64,000 bases of DNA. It comes from Occultella glacieicola (GTDB lineage: Bacteria; Actinomycetota; Actinomycetes; Actinomycetales; Beutenbergiaceae). Shown here one piece after another: positions 16,020-23,721 of the stretch. Position numbers and translations under genes: made by a program. The notes beneath the pieces are model-generated. The model was not told the origin of the DNA. It searched no databases and saw only the letters and a list, made by a program, of their open reading frames with translations. The stretch lies in NCBI RefSeq assembly GCF_004353825.1, contig NZ_SMNA01000001.1, forward strand, positions 496,001 to 560,000, read 5' to 3'. Within the stretch, counting starts at the first letter, position 1. Each line of letters starts with the position of its first letter.

Positions 16020-17106
16020 TGAGCCACTCTGCGTAGAAGATCCCGAGTCCGGTCGCTACGCACAGTCCGCAGATGATCCAGAAGCGGATCGTGACGGTGA
16101 TCTGTTCCCAGCCGAGCAGTTCGAAGTGATGGTGGATCGGTGTCATCCGGAAGAGTCGCTTGCCTACGCCGCCATTGCGGCGCTTGGTGAGCTTGAAGTA
16201 GCTCACCTGAAGCATCACGGCGGTCGTCTGGATGACGAACAGTCCGCCGAGGATCACGAGGAGCAGTTCGGTGCGGGTCATGATGGCCAACCCGGCCAGT
16301 GCGGCGCCGAGGCCGAGAGCGCCGGTGTCACCCATGAACAGACGCGCCGGCGAGGCGTTCCACCACAGGAAACCGAAGCAGACGCCCGTGACGCATGCGG
16401 CTACGACGGCGAGATCGAGCGGGTCGCGGACCTCATAGCACTGGGCCGACGGGTCCAGTCGACAGCTCTGGTTGTACTGCCAGACCCCGATCAGCACGTA
16501 CGCGCCGAACACCATGGCCGAGGCGCCGGCCGCCAGGCCATCGAGTCCGTCCGTGAGGTTCACGCCGTTGCTCGCTCCGGCGATCATGAGGTTGGCCCAG
16601 ACGACGAACAGGGCCAGGCCGATGAGCGGACCGAAGTGTGCCAGATCGACCGCAGTGTCGCGGACGAAGGAGATGTTGTAGCTGGCGGGCGTGACGCCGT
16701 CACGCGCGAACGTGGAGGCCAGGATGGCGAAGATGACCGCGACGACCGTCTGTCCGACCAGCTTCTGCCACGACCGAAGCCCGAGCGAACGTTCGCGCCT
16801 GATCTTGGTCCAGTCGTCCAGGAACCCGACGAATCCGATACCGACCATCAGGAACAGGACGAGAAGACCTGAGGCCGTTGGCGGCGTCCACGTGAAGAGG
16901 TGCGCCGCCGCGTAGCTGATGAGAGCGCCACCGATGATGACGAGGCCGCCCATCTGAGGGGTGCCGCGTTTGGTGAGGTGGCTGGTCGGCCCGTCCTCGC
17001 GGATGAACTGGGCCCATCCCCGGCGGGTTGCGAGGGTGATGTAGAAGCGGGTGCCGAGCAGCCCGATCAAGAACGCCACGAGGGCGCCGATCACGACCAG
17101 CCTCAC
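16009..17106 (-). CDS. mraY: Phospho-MurNAc-pentapeptide transferase, isolated copy
   Basis: 365 residues from GTG 17106. It transfers phospho-MurNAc-pentapeptide to undecaprenyl phosphate (lipid I synthesis) in the membrane. Visible motifs: SHLTKRGTPQMGG (42-54), the Asp pair in FLDDWTKI (97-98), NLTDGLDGLA (183-192), FMGDTGALGLG, and MTPIHHHFEL near the C-terminus; about ten hydrophobic segments. All catalytic residues look intact. It is not next to murF/murD/ftsW as in the dcw cluster, so it may be a second copy. GC is low for this window (71 of 120 in 16021-16140). No RBS is evident. Confidence 0.92.
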   Translation of the reverse strand: MRLVVIGALVAFLIGLLGTRFYITLATRRGWAQFIREDGPTSHLTKRGTPQMGGLVIIGGALISYAAAHLFTWTPPTASGLLVLFLMVGIGFVGFLDDWTKIRRERSLGLRSWQKLVGQTVVAVIFAILASTFARDGVTPASYNISFVRDTAVDLAHFGPLIGLALFVVWANLMIAGASNGVNLTDGLDGLAAGASAMVFGAYVLIGVWQYNQSCRLDPSAQCYEVRDPLDLAVVAACVTGVCFGFLWWNASPARLFMGDTGALGLGAALAGLAIMTRTELLLVILGGLFVIQTTAVMLQVSYFKLTKRRNGGVGKRLFRMTPIHHHFELLGWEQITVTIRFWIICGLCVATGLGIFYAEWLISG

Positions 17107-17408
17107 GGGCGGAGCCCCCGGCAGGTCATCGACCTGTTCGTGAGGTGGTTCCGCTGGTCCCAGCGCATCGTTCCTCGGTCCCCTTGCTGTTCCTCGCGCC
17201 GTCGCGCTCCCGACGTCCGCAAGCAAGGGTAGGCGACGACGCGTTCCGATCCGGCGCAGACACACGGAACCCGACCCGACGTCAGGAGGGCTCTCGCCAG
17301 GCTCGGCGGGTACCTCCGGGGGCGCTGCACCAGCTCTGGTCGGGGGCGCCGTCTCGTCGGCAGCGGCGGTCACGTCTCCCGGACGGGAATACTCCACCGA
17401 CCACCATA
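17107..17408. other. Gene-free stretch upstream of mraY
   Basis: No convincing gene. The minus-strand frame of mraY stays open to 17418, but the translated stretch is Pro/Ala/Arg-rich without a recognisable domain or membrane segment, and MraY proteins begin at the GTG 17106 position. The mraY promoter should lie here. Confidence 0.5.
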
Positions 17409-17429
17409 GTTGAGCCAAGCAGACTCAAG
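17409..17429 (+). promoter_or_regulatory. Imperfect HAIR (HspR) operator
   Basis: GTTGAGC-N7-ACTCAAG: the right half-site is perfect, the left matches 5 of 7. It lies 62 bp upstream of the perfect HAIR, before the -35 TTGACA (17445-17450). Confidence 0.7.
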
Positions 17430-17444
17430 TTCTGATGTCTTGGT

Positions 17445-17491
17445 TTGACATCGTCAGGTCAGCGAGGAAACTTGAGTGCGGAAGACTCAAG
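17445..17491 (+). promoter_or_regulatory. dnaK promoter with perfect HAIR operator
   Basis: TTGACA (17445-17450) and AAACTT about 17 nt later form the promoter. CTTGAGT-N7-ACTCAAG (17471-17491) is a perfect HspR-associated inverted repeat covering the -10/+1 area. HspR, encoded last in the operon, should bind here with DnaK as co-repressor, giving the known feedback loop. Confidence 0.9.
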
Positions 17492-17538
17492 CAGATGCGG
17501 TCGTACCCACCGGGGCGGCCCGGAAGGAGCACACGAAC

Positions 17539-19407
17539 ATGGCTCGATCGGTCGGAATCGACCTGGGCACCACCAACTCCGTGGTCGCCGTCCTGGAGGG
17601 TGGCGAGCCCACCGTCATCGCCAACGCGGAGGGTGCGCGCACCACGCCGTCCGTCGTGGCGTTCAGCAAGACCGGCGAGGTGCTCGTCGGTGAGGTGGCC
17701 AAGCGCCAGGCGGTCACCAACGTGGACCGCACGGTCAGTTCCGTGAAGCGTCACATGGGCACGGACTGGTCCGTGGCCATCGACGACAAGACCTACACCG
17801 CACAGGAGATCTCGGCGCGGGTGCTGGGCAAGTTGAAGAAGGACGCCGAGGCCTACCTCGGTGAGCCGGTCACCGACGCCGTGATCACGGTGCCGGCGTA
17901 CTTCAACGACGCCGAGCGCCAGGCCACGAAGGACGCCGGACAGATCGCCGGGCTGAACGTGCAGCGCATCATCAACGAGCCCACCGCGGCCGCGCTCGCC
18001 TACGGCCTGGAGAAGGGCAAGGAGGACGAGCTCATCCTGGTCTTCGACCTCGGTGGCGGCACGTTCGACGTGTCCCTGCTCGAGGTGGGCAAGGACGACG
18101 ACGGGTTCTCCACCATCCAGGTGCGCGCCACCAACGGTGACAACCGCCTCGGTGGTGACGACTGGGACCAGCGGATCGTCGAGTGGCTGGTTACGCAGGT
18201 CAAGAACGGCACGGGCGTGGACCTGTCCAAGGACAAGATCGCTCTCCAGCGACTGCGGGAGGCCGCCGAGCAGGCCAAGAAGGAGCTCTCCTCGGCCACC
18301 AGCACGAACATCTCCCTGCAGTACCTGTCGATGTCCGAGAACGGACCGATCCACCTGGACGAGAAGCTCACCCGGGCCCAGTTCCAGCAGATGACGTCGG
18401 ATCTGCTCGACCGCACCAAGGAGCCGTTCCACAACGTCATCAAGGACGCCGGCATCAGCCTGTCCGAGATCGACCACGTGGTGCTCGTCGGTGGGTCCAC
18501 CCGGATGCCCGCCGTGACCGATGTGGTCAAGGAGCTGACCGGTGGCAAGGAGCCCAACAAGGGCGTCAACCCGGACGAGGTCGTGGCCGTCGGCGCCGCA
18601 CTGCAGGCCGGCGTGCTCCAGGGTGAGCGCACCGACGTGCTGCTGATCGACGTCACCCCGCTGTCCCTCGGCATCGAGACCAAGGGCGGTGTGATGACCA
18701 ACATGATCGAGCGCAACACGGCCATCCCGACCAAGGGCTCCGCGGTGTTCTCGACCGCCGAGGACAACCAGCCGAGCGTGCTCATCCAGGTGTTCCAGGG
18801 CGAGCGTGACTTCGTCAAGGACAACAAGCCGCTGGGCACCTTCGAGCTGACCGGCATCGCACCGGCTCCCCGTGGCGTCCCGCAGATCGAGGTCACCTTC
18901 GACATCGACGCGAACGGGATCGTGCACGTGTCCGCCAAGGACCGCGGTACGAACCAGGAGCAGTCGATGACGATCACCGGCGGGTCCGCCCTCCCGAAGG
19001 ACGAGATCGACCGGATGATCAAGGAGGCCGAGGCGCACGCCGCCGAGGACGCCGCCCGGCGCGAGGAGGCCGAGACCCGCAACTCCGCGGAGCAGCTCGC
19101 CTACTCCACCGAGAAGCTCCTCACGGACAACGCCGAGAAGCTGCCCGAGGACGTCTCCACCGAGGTGCGGGCCGCCGTCGACAAGCTCAAGACCGCGCTC
19201 GCGGGCGATGACATCGAGGCGGTCAAGACGGCCCAGTCCGAACTGGCCGCGGTGAGCCAGAAGATCGGCGAGGCGCTCTACGCCCAGCCGGACGCCGCCG
19301 CGGCTCCGGGCGCGGACGCGCCGGCTGCCGAGGAGGCGGCCCCCGCCGCCGACGAGGACGACATCGTGGACGCCGAGATCGTGGACGAGGAGGACGAGAA
19401 GAAGTGA
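17539..19407 (+). CDS. dnaK: Molecular chaperone DnaK
   Basis: 622 residues; GGAAGGAG lies 9 nt before ATG 17539. The ATPase domain starts [18 protein letters not shown], with phosphate-loop [15 protein letters not shown] and the [13 protein letters not shown] adenosine motif; the linker and substrate domain follow ([14 protein letters not shown]). The tail is acidic ([16 protein letters not shown]), as in actinobacterial DnaK. It folds and refolds proteins with GrpE and DnaJ and serves as HspR co-repressor. First gene of the HspR operon; its stop overlaps grpE by 4 bp. Confidence 0.99.
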   Translation: MARSVGIDLGTTNSVVAVLEGGEPTVIANAEGARTTPSVVAFSKTGEVLVGEVAKRQAVTNVDRTVSSVKRHMGTDWSVAIDDKTYTAQEISARVLGKLKKDAEAYLGEPVTDAVITVPAYFNDAERQATKDAGQIAGLNVQRIINEPTAAALAYGLEKGKEDELILVFDLGGGTFDVSLLEVGKDDDGFSTIQVRATNGDNRLGGDDWDQRIVEWLVTQVKNGTGVDLSKDKIALQRLREAAEQAKKELSSATSTNISLQYLSMSENGPIHLDEKLTRAQFQQMTSDLLDRTKEPFHNVIKDAGISLSEIDHVVLVGGSTRMPAVTDVVKELTGGKEPNKGVNPDEVVAVGAALQAGVLQGERTDVLLIDVTPLSLGIETKGGVMTNMIERNTAIPTKGSAVFSTAEDNQPSVLIQVFQGERDFVKDNKPLGTFELTGIAPAPRGVPQIEVTFDIDANGIVHVSAKDRGTNQEQSMTITGGSALPKDEIDRMIKEAEAHAAEDAARREEAETRNSAEQLAYSTEKLLTDNAEKLPEDVSTEVRAAVDKLKTALAGDDIEAVKTAQSELAAVSQKIGEALYAQPDAAAAPGADAPAAEEAAPAADEDDIVDAEIVDEEDEKK

Positions 19408-20072
19408 CGCCGACCGACAACGAGTCCGAGCCGATCATCCGCGACAAGCGGCGACTCGACCCGAACACGGGCGAGTTGCGTCCCGAGGGGGGTGCCGCCG
19501 TCGAGCCCGACGGCGGCCCCGCCCGGGCGGGCGGCTCGCCCCAGGAGCCGGTCGCCTCGGGAGGCGCCGCCGATGGCGAGCAGGTCGCCGAGGGCGATGA
19601 TGCGCCGTCGCCCGACGACGAGCTCGCCAGGGCGAAGGCGGAGGCGTTGGATCTTGCCGACCAGGTGGCCCGCGGCAAGGCGGACCTGTACAACCTGGAC
19701 CAGCGGTTCAACAACTTCGTCAAGCGGTCCCGCGCCGAGGCCGAGACCGAGAAGGTCCGCGGCGCACACTCCGTGATCGAGGCACTGATCCCGGTGCTCG
19801 ACGACATCGCCGCGGCCCGTCAGCACGAGGCGCTCGAGGGTCCGTTCGCGTCCATCGCGGACAAGCTCGAGACCACCCTGACCGCCCGGTTCGGGGTGGA
19901 GCGGTTCGGCGCAGAGGGGGAGGAGTTCGACCCCAACGTGCACGAGGCCCTCATGCACAGCCAGAGCCCGGACGTCACGGTGGACACCATCACCACCGTG
20001 CTCCAGCCGGGCTACCGTGCCGGTGACGTCATCATCCGCCCCGCGCGGGTAGGGGTCACCGGCCCAGAATGA
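19404..20072 (+). CDS. grpE: Nucleotide exchange factor GrpE
   Basis: 222 residues from GTG 19404, which overlaps the dnaK stop (GTGA). About 70 disordered, Gly/Pro/Ala/acidic residues precede the coiled coil ([22 protein letters not shown], shown in part) and the beta domain ([17 protein letters not shown], then [12 protein letters not shown]). It releases ADP from DnaK. Confidence 0.97.
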   Translation: MTPTDNESEPIIRDKRRLDPNTGELRPEGGAAVEPDGGPARAGGSPQEPVASGGAADGEQVAEGDDAPSPDDELARAKAEALDLADQVARGKADLYNLDQRFNNFVKRSRAEAETEKVRGAHSVIEALIPVLDDIAAARQHEALEGPFASIADKLETTLTARFGVERFGAEGEEFDPNVHEALMHSQSPDVTVDTITTVLQPGYRAGDVIIRPARVGVTGPE

Positions 20073-20097
20073 CAGCACACGATCGAGGAGGTGAGGC

Positions 20098-21111
20098 ATG
20101 ACCGGACAGGACTGGCTCGAGAAGGACTTCTACACGATGCTCGGCGTGTCCAAGGACGCCGACGCCGCCGAGATCAAGAAGGCCTACCGCAAGCTCGCCC
20201 GCACCTGGCACCCGGACCAGAATCCGGGTGACGCCAAGGCTGAGGCGAAGTTCAAGGAGATCGGCGAGGCGTACGGTGTGCTCTCCGACGCCGAGCAGCG
20301 CAAGCAGTACGACGCGCTGCGGGCCATGGCCGGAGGCGGACCCCGGTTCGCCTCCGGCGCCGGGGGCCCGGGCACCGGTGGCTTCGAGGACCTCTTCGGC
20401 GGGATGTTCAGCGGCGGCGGCGCCGGTGCCGGCGGCGGCACTCGGGTGCGGTACTCGACAACGGACGGCGGCATGCCCGGCGGCGGCTTCGAAGACATCC
20501 TCGGAGGCCTGTTCGGCGGCGGAATGCCGGGCGGCGGGGGTGCTGGCTTCCGGGCGCCGCAGAAGGGCGGGGACATCACCACGTCCGCTTCGCTGCCGTT
20601 CCGCACGGCGGTGCAGGGCGCCACGGTGTCCCTGACCATCGAGGGTGGTCGGTCGATGAACGTGCGGATCCCGGCCGGCGTGACCGACGGTCAGAAGATC
20701 CGGCTGCCCGGCAAGGGGCAGGCCTCCATCAACGGTGGCAGCCCCGGCGACCTGGTCGTGACCGTGCGCGTCGAACCACACCCGGTGTTCGGCATCAACG
20801 GCCGCAACCTGACCATCACGGTGCCGATCACGTTCCCGGAGGCCGTCAACGGGGCCACCATCTCGGTGCCCACGCTGGACGGGTCCACCGTGAAGCTGAA
20901 GGTCCCGGCGGGCACCCAGTCCGGCGCGCGACTGCGCGCCAAGGGCAAGGGTGTGGCCACGAAGAGCGGCACCGGGGACCTGATCGTCACCCTCGAGGTC
21001 GCCGTCCCGCGCAACCTCAACAAGGACGCCCGCGCCGCGCTCGAGCAGTTCGAGGCGGCCAGCGACGGTACCGACCCGAGGGCCGGGCTCGCCGCAGCAG
21101 CCAGGAGTTGA
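20098..21111 (+). CDS. dnaJ: Co-chaperone DnaJ without zinc domain (class B)
   Basis: 337 residues. J-domain at residues 9-75 with the HPD motif in RTWHPDQNPGD; then a Gly/Phe-rich region with two similar GGGFED stretches; then the two C-terminal beta domains from about residue 155 (KGGDITTSASLPFRTAVQGA). There are no CxxCxGxG repeats, so it is a CbpA-like class B protein in the usual DnaJ slot of the operon. It stimulates the DnaK ATPase and delivers clients. Confidence 0.95.
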   Translation: MTGQDWLEKDFYTMLGVSKDADAAEIKKAYRKLARTWHPDQNPGDAKAEAKFKEIGEAYGVLSDAEQRKQYDALRAMAGGGPRFASGAGGPGTGGFEDLFGGMFSGGGAGAGGGTRVRYSTTDGGMPGGGFEDILGGLFGGGMPGGGGAGFRAPQKGGDITTSASLPFRTAVQGATVSLTIEGGRSMNVRIPAGVTDGQKIRLPGKGQASINGGSPGDLVVTVRVEPHPVFGINGRNLTITVPITFPEAVNGATISVPTLDGSTVKLKVPAGTQSGARLRAKGKGVATKSGTGDLIVTLEVAVPRNLNKDARAALEQFEAASDGTDPRAGLAAAARS

Positions 21112-21117
21112 TCGGTC

Positions 21118-21534
21118 ATGGCCGCGACGTACGACGCACCGGTGCTGGCGATCTCGATAGCGGCCGAGGCCGCAGGGATGCACCCGCAGACGTTGCGTCA
21201 GTACGACCGACTGGGCCTGGTGGTCCCGCGCCGCACGAGCGGGCGGGGCCGCCGGTACTCCCAGCGTGACGTCGACGTGCTCCGCGAGGTGCAGCGCCTG
21301 TCCCAGGAGGAGGGCATCAACCTCGCCGGCATCAAGCGGATCCTCGAGCTGGCCGCCGAGAACGAGCGGCTCGAGGGTGAGGTCGACCGTCTCAGCCAAC
21401 TCCTCGGAGGCGGCCGGCGGGTGTTCCACGCCAGCCCCGGCGGCGACGTGGTCGCCGTGCCGCTCGGGACCCGGCTGCGCCGGGTGCGCTCCTCTGCGGG
21501 TGCCCTCGTGGTCTGGCAGCCGCCGCGCCGCTGA
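21118..21534 (+). CDS. hspR: Heat-shock repressor HspR (MerR family)
   Basis: 138 residues. MerR-type winged helix: ISIAAEAAGMHPQTLRQYDRLGLVVPRRT at about residues 13-41 (read in two parts) and the wing GRGRRYSQRDVDVLREVQRLSQ; then a short coiled coil (AAENERLEGEVDRLSQLL). Fourth gene of the operon, 6 bp after dnaJ. It should bind the HAIR sites upstream of dnaK. Confidence 0.96.
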   Translation: MAATYDAPVLAISIAAEAAGMHPQTLRQYDRLGLVVPRRTSGRGRRYSQRDVDVLREVQRLSQEEGINLAGIKRILELAAENERLEGEVDRLSQLLGGGRRVFHASPGGDVVAVPLGTRLRRVRSSAGALVVWQPPRR

Positions 21535-21558
21535 GCGAGGCGGGCCTCGACCTCGGTT

Positions 21559-21580
21559 CACGCCCGGGTGGCCGGGCGTG
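21559..21580 (+). terminator. Terminator of the dnaK operon
   Basis: Perfect 9-bp stem CACGCCCGG / CCGGGCGTG with loop GTGG, 24 bp after the hspR stop. No T-run follows. Confidence 0.65.
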
Positions 21581-21677
21581 GGAATCCCCTCCGAGCGGCG
21601 GCCCGGCCGGCACGTCGCTAGCGTGGGGCCTGATGCCTCCGATCCGCCAGGGTCGGGCGAGCCGAAGGGGAACTGAG

Positions 21678-22328
21678 ATGTCGCAGCAGCCACCGAGCGG
21701 ATTCGATCAGCCCGACGAACAGCCGGGTCAGGCCGAACAGCAGCAGTCGCCGTCCGGCTCACCGCCCCAGCACAACCAGCCGATCCAGCCGCCTTATGGG
21801 CAGCCTGCCCAGCAGCCGCCCGCGCAGCAGCCGCCCGCCCAGCCGGGCCAGAGCGGTCAGCAGTTCGCACCGCAGGGTGCTCCGAGCGGGCAGCCGACTT
21901 CTTATGGGCAGTACCAGGGCCAGGGGCAGGCCTACGGCCAGGGCCAGGTCTACGGCAATGCCCCGGCCGGGGCCGCGGCCCAATGGGGCGCACCGCAGCA
22001 GCGCGACCCCGGATTCTTCGGGTCGCTGTTCGACCTGACCTTCTCCCACTACGTCACGCTCCGGTTCGCGAAGGTCCTGTTCATCGTCGCGATCGTCTTC
22101 GTCGCGCTCGGCTGGCTCGGCGCCGTGGTGTCAGCCTTCAACTTCGACCCCTACGGCGGTTTCTACGACGACGACGGCGGTGCCGGAGCGATGCTCGGCG
22201 TGCTCACGCTGCTGTTCGGCTGGATCCCCGGGTTCATCACCCTGCTCCTGGTGCGGGTGGGCCTGGAGTTCGCGGTCGCGACGATCAAGACCGCCCAGAA
22301 CACCTCGAAACTGGCTGAGCGCGCCTGA
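21678..22328 (+). CDS. DUF4282 membrane protein with Gln/Pro-rich N-terminus
   Basis: 216 residues. The first 105 are low complexity (Q, P, G, Y; repeated QPPAQQPP and YGQ units), probably disordered in the cytoplasm. GFFGSLFDLTFSHYVTLRF then starts the DUF4282 domain with two membrane segments (about residues 132-155 and 172-195) around the loop DPYGGFYDDDGG. Function unknown. GGGG followed by AACTGAG precedes ATG 21678. It is followed by a 15-bp inverted repeat. Confidence 0.85.
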   Translation: MSQQPPSGFDQPDEQPGQAEQQQSPSGSPPQHNQPIQPPYGQPAQQPPAQQPPAQPGQSGQQFAPQGAPSGQPTSYGQYQGQGQAYGQGQVYGNAPAGAAAQWGAPQQRDPGFFGSLFDLTFSHYVTLRFAKVLFIVAIVFVALGWLGAVVSAFNFDPYGGFYDDDGGAGAMLGVLTLLFGWIPGFITLLLVRVGLEFAVATIKTAQNTSKLAERA

Positions 22329-22351
22329 GTCGACGTGCCGTCGGGCACGGC

Positions 22352-22398
22352 GGACACGGGCACCGCGCTATCGTCGAATGGCTGCGGTGCCCGTGTCC
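22352..22398 (+). terminator. 15-bp inverted repeat between the DUF4282 gene and lacI
   Basis: Left arm GGACACGGGCACCGC (22352-22366), right arm GCGGTGCCCGTGTCC (22384-22398), perfect, with a 17-nt loop. It sits 24 bp after the DUF4282 stop, as a terminator would. The loop contains TATCGT, a possible -10 box for the LacI gene that starts 25 bp later, so it could also act in regulation. Confidence 0.55.
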
Positions 22399-22423
22399 TG
22401 GCTCAAGGGGGTGATGGTGCCCG

Positions 22424-23536
22424 ATGGTCGAGAAGACCCCGACGGTCTACGACGTTGCCGAGATGGCGGGCGTGTCCATCGCGACCGTCTCGCGCTACTT
22501 CCGTAACCCCGACGCGGTGCGCGAGTCCACCAGGGAACGCGTCGGGCAGGTGGTCCGGGACCTGGGCTACGTGCCCTCGGGCAGTGCCCGCGGCCTCGCG
22601 GCCCGGCGCACCGGCACCGTCGGGGTGTGCTTTCCCAGCTTCGACGACGTCGACCGCATCGACGCGCGCCGCCTCGGAGCCGGGCCGCCGGTCCGGGTAC
22701 GGGTGGATACCGACGCCCACCAGGACACCGGGAGTGACCTGTACATAGCCGAGGTGGTCCGCGGCACCGAGATCGAGGCCTGGCGGCACGGGTTCGCCGT
22801 GATGATCGCGGTCCCCCGGGGTGCCGCCGCGCACAACGTCGTCGAGGGCCTCGCCGGTCGGGTGGACGGCCTGGTCACGCTCGCCCGCGCGATCGACCCG
22901 GACCAGCTCGCCCACATCTCCCGCCGGATCCCGGTGGTCATGGTCGCCGGACCGCGCGACGGCGACGTCTACGACCACGTGACCGCGAACAACCACGGCG
23001 GCATGGTCGCGCTCACCGACCACCTGATCACCGAACACCGGCTGACCCGGCTCGAGTTCGTGGGCGGACCCGAGGACTCGCCGGACGCCCAGGTCCGGTT
23101 CGAGGGCTTCACCGAGGCCATGCTGCTGGCCGGCCTCGGCGTCCCCGAACGCCCGATCGCCCGCAGCGACTTCACCCGGGTCGGTGGCCGCGAGACGGGT
23201 CGGCTGCTCCTGGCCGAGCGACGTCTCGAGGGCATCGACGGGCTCGTCTGCGCGAATGACCAGAGTGCGCTCGGCATCCTCGACGAACTCACGGCCGCCG
23301 GAGTGCGGGTGCCGCAGGACCTGGCCGTGACCGGGTTCGACGGGATCGAGGCAAGCAACGTCTCGACACCCCGGCTGAGCACTGTGCGCCAGCCCATGGT
23401 CGAGCTGGGCCGCCTCGCGGTGGCCCAGTTGCTGCGGCGGCTCGCCGAACCGATGACCGAGCCGAGCACGCGCGTGCTCGGCGTCGAGGTGCTGCTCCGG
23501 GACAGCTGCGGCGCGCACGCCACCTCAACGCCCTGA
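22424..23536 (+). CDS. LacI-family regulator of the glycan locus
   Basis: 370 residues. HTH TVYDVAEMAGVSIATVSRYF at residues 6-25 with the hinge LGYVPSGSARGLAARRTGTVG at about 46-66. The periplasmic-binding-like core ends with the LacI pattern LVCANDQSALGILDEL, then DLAVTGFDGIEASN, then STVRQPMVELGRLAV. An extra stretch of about 20 residues near 85-105 (ARRLGAGPPVRVRVDTDAH) is longer than usual. It lies directly upstream of the transporter operon, which carries a CpG-centred palindrome, and probably represses it until a sugar binds. Confidence 0.92.
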   Translation: MVEKTPTVYDVAEMAGVSIATVSRYFRNPDAVRESTRERVGQVVRDLGYVPSGSARGLAARRTGTVGVCFPSFDDVDRIDARRLGAGPPVRVRVDTDAHQDTGSDLYIAEVVRGTEIEAWRHGFAVMIAVPRGAAAHNVVEGLAGRVDGLVTLARAIDPDQLAHISRRIPVVMVAGPRDGDVYDHVTANNHGGMVALTDHLITEHRLTRLEFVGGPEDSPDAQVRFEGFTEAMLLAGLGVPERPIARSDFTRVGGRETGRLLLAERRLEGIDGLVCANDQSALGILDELTAAGVRVPQDLAVTGFDGIEASNVSTPRLSTVRQPMVELGRLAVAQLLRRLAEPMTEPSTRVLGVEVLLRDSCGAHATSTP

Positions 23537-23560
23537 CCGGACAGCACCTCCGCCCAGCCC

Positions 23561-23599
23561 TCGAGAGTGCTGTAGTGGCGACCACTTCAGCACTCTCGA
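23561..23599 (+). terminator. Terminator after lacI
   Basis: A near-perfect 39-nt hairpin: TCGAGAGTGCTG (23561-23572) pairs with CAGCACTCTCGA (23588-23599); inside it AGTGG-CGA-CCACT extends the stem after a single T/T mismatch. It begins 25 bp after the lacI stop and separates the regulator from the operon promoter. Confidence 0.75.
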
Positions 23600-23644
23600 C
23601 GGCGGTGGGCGGGTCGAGCGGGCGCCTCGGGTTGCGCACCGAAA

Positions 23645-23658
23645 TGTATGCGCATACA
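23645..23658 (+). promoter_or_regulatory. LacI-type operator upstream of the transporter operon
   Basis: The perfect palindrome TGTATGCGCATACA with a central CG lies 64 bp before the solute-binding protein ATG. LacI-family operators typically are even palindromes centred on CpG. The adjacent LacI regulator is the likely binder. Confidence 0.7.
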
Positions 23659-23721
23659 GTCGAAACTGGCGGCTGGGTGCCCTCCCGCCACGTGACGATG
23701 AAGACACGAATGGAGACCACC

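Noticed and set aside
17103-17330. Minus-strand 75-codon ORF upstream of mraY
   Set aside because: Random composition, no RBS, overlaps the mraY start.
17425-19038. Long minus-strand frame of 537 codons opposite dnaK
   Set aside because: Antisense shadow of a certain gene; composition (V, G, L, H, R) is typical of the reverse complement of GC-rich coding DNA, with no domain.
23561-23599. Reading the long hairpin after lacI as a LacI operator
   Set aside because: Too long, with a stem-loop shape and position right after the stop; a terminator fits better, and a shorter CpG palindrome is nearer the operon.
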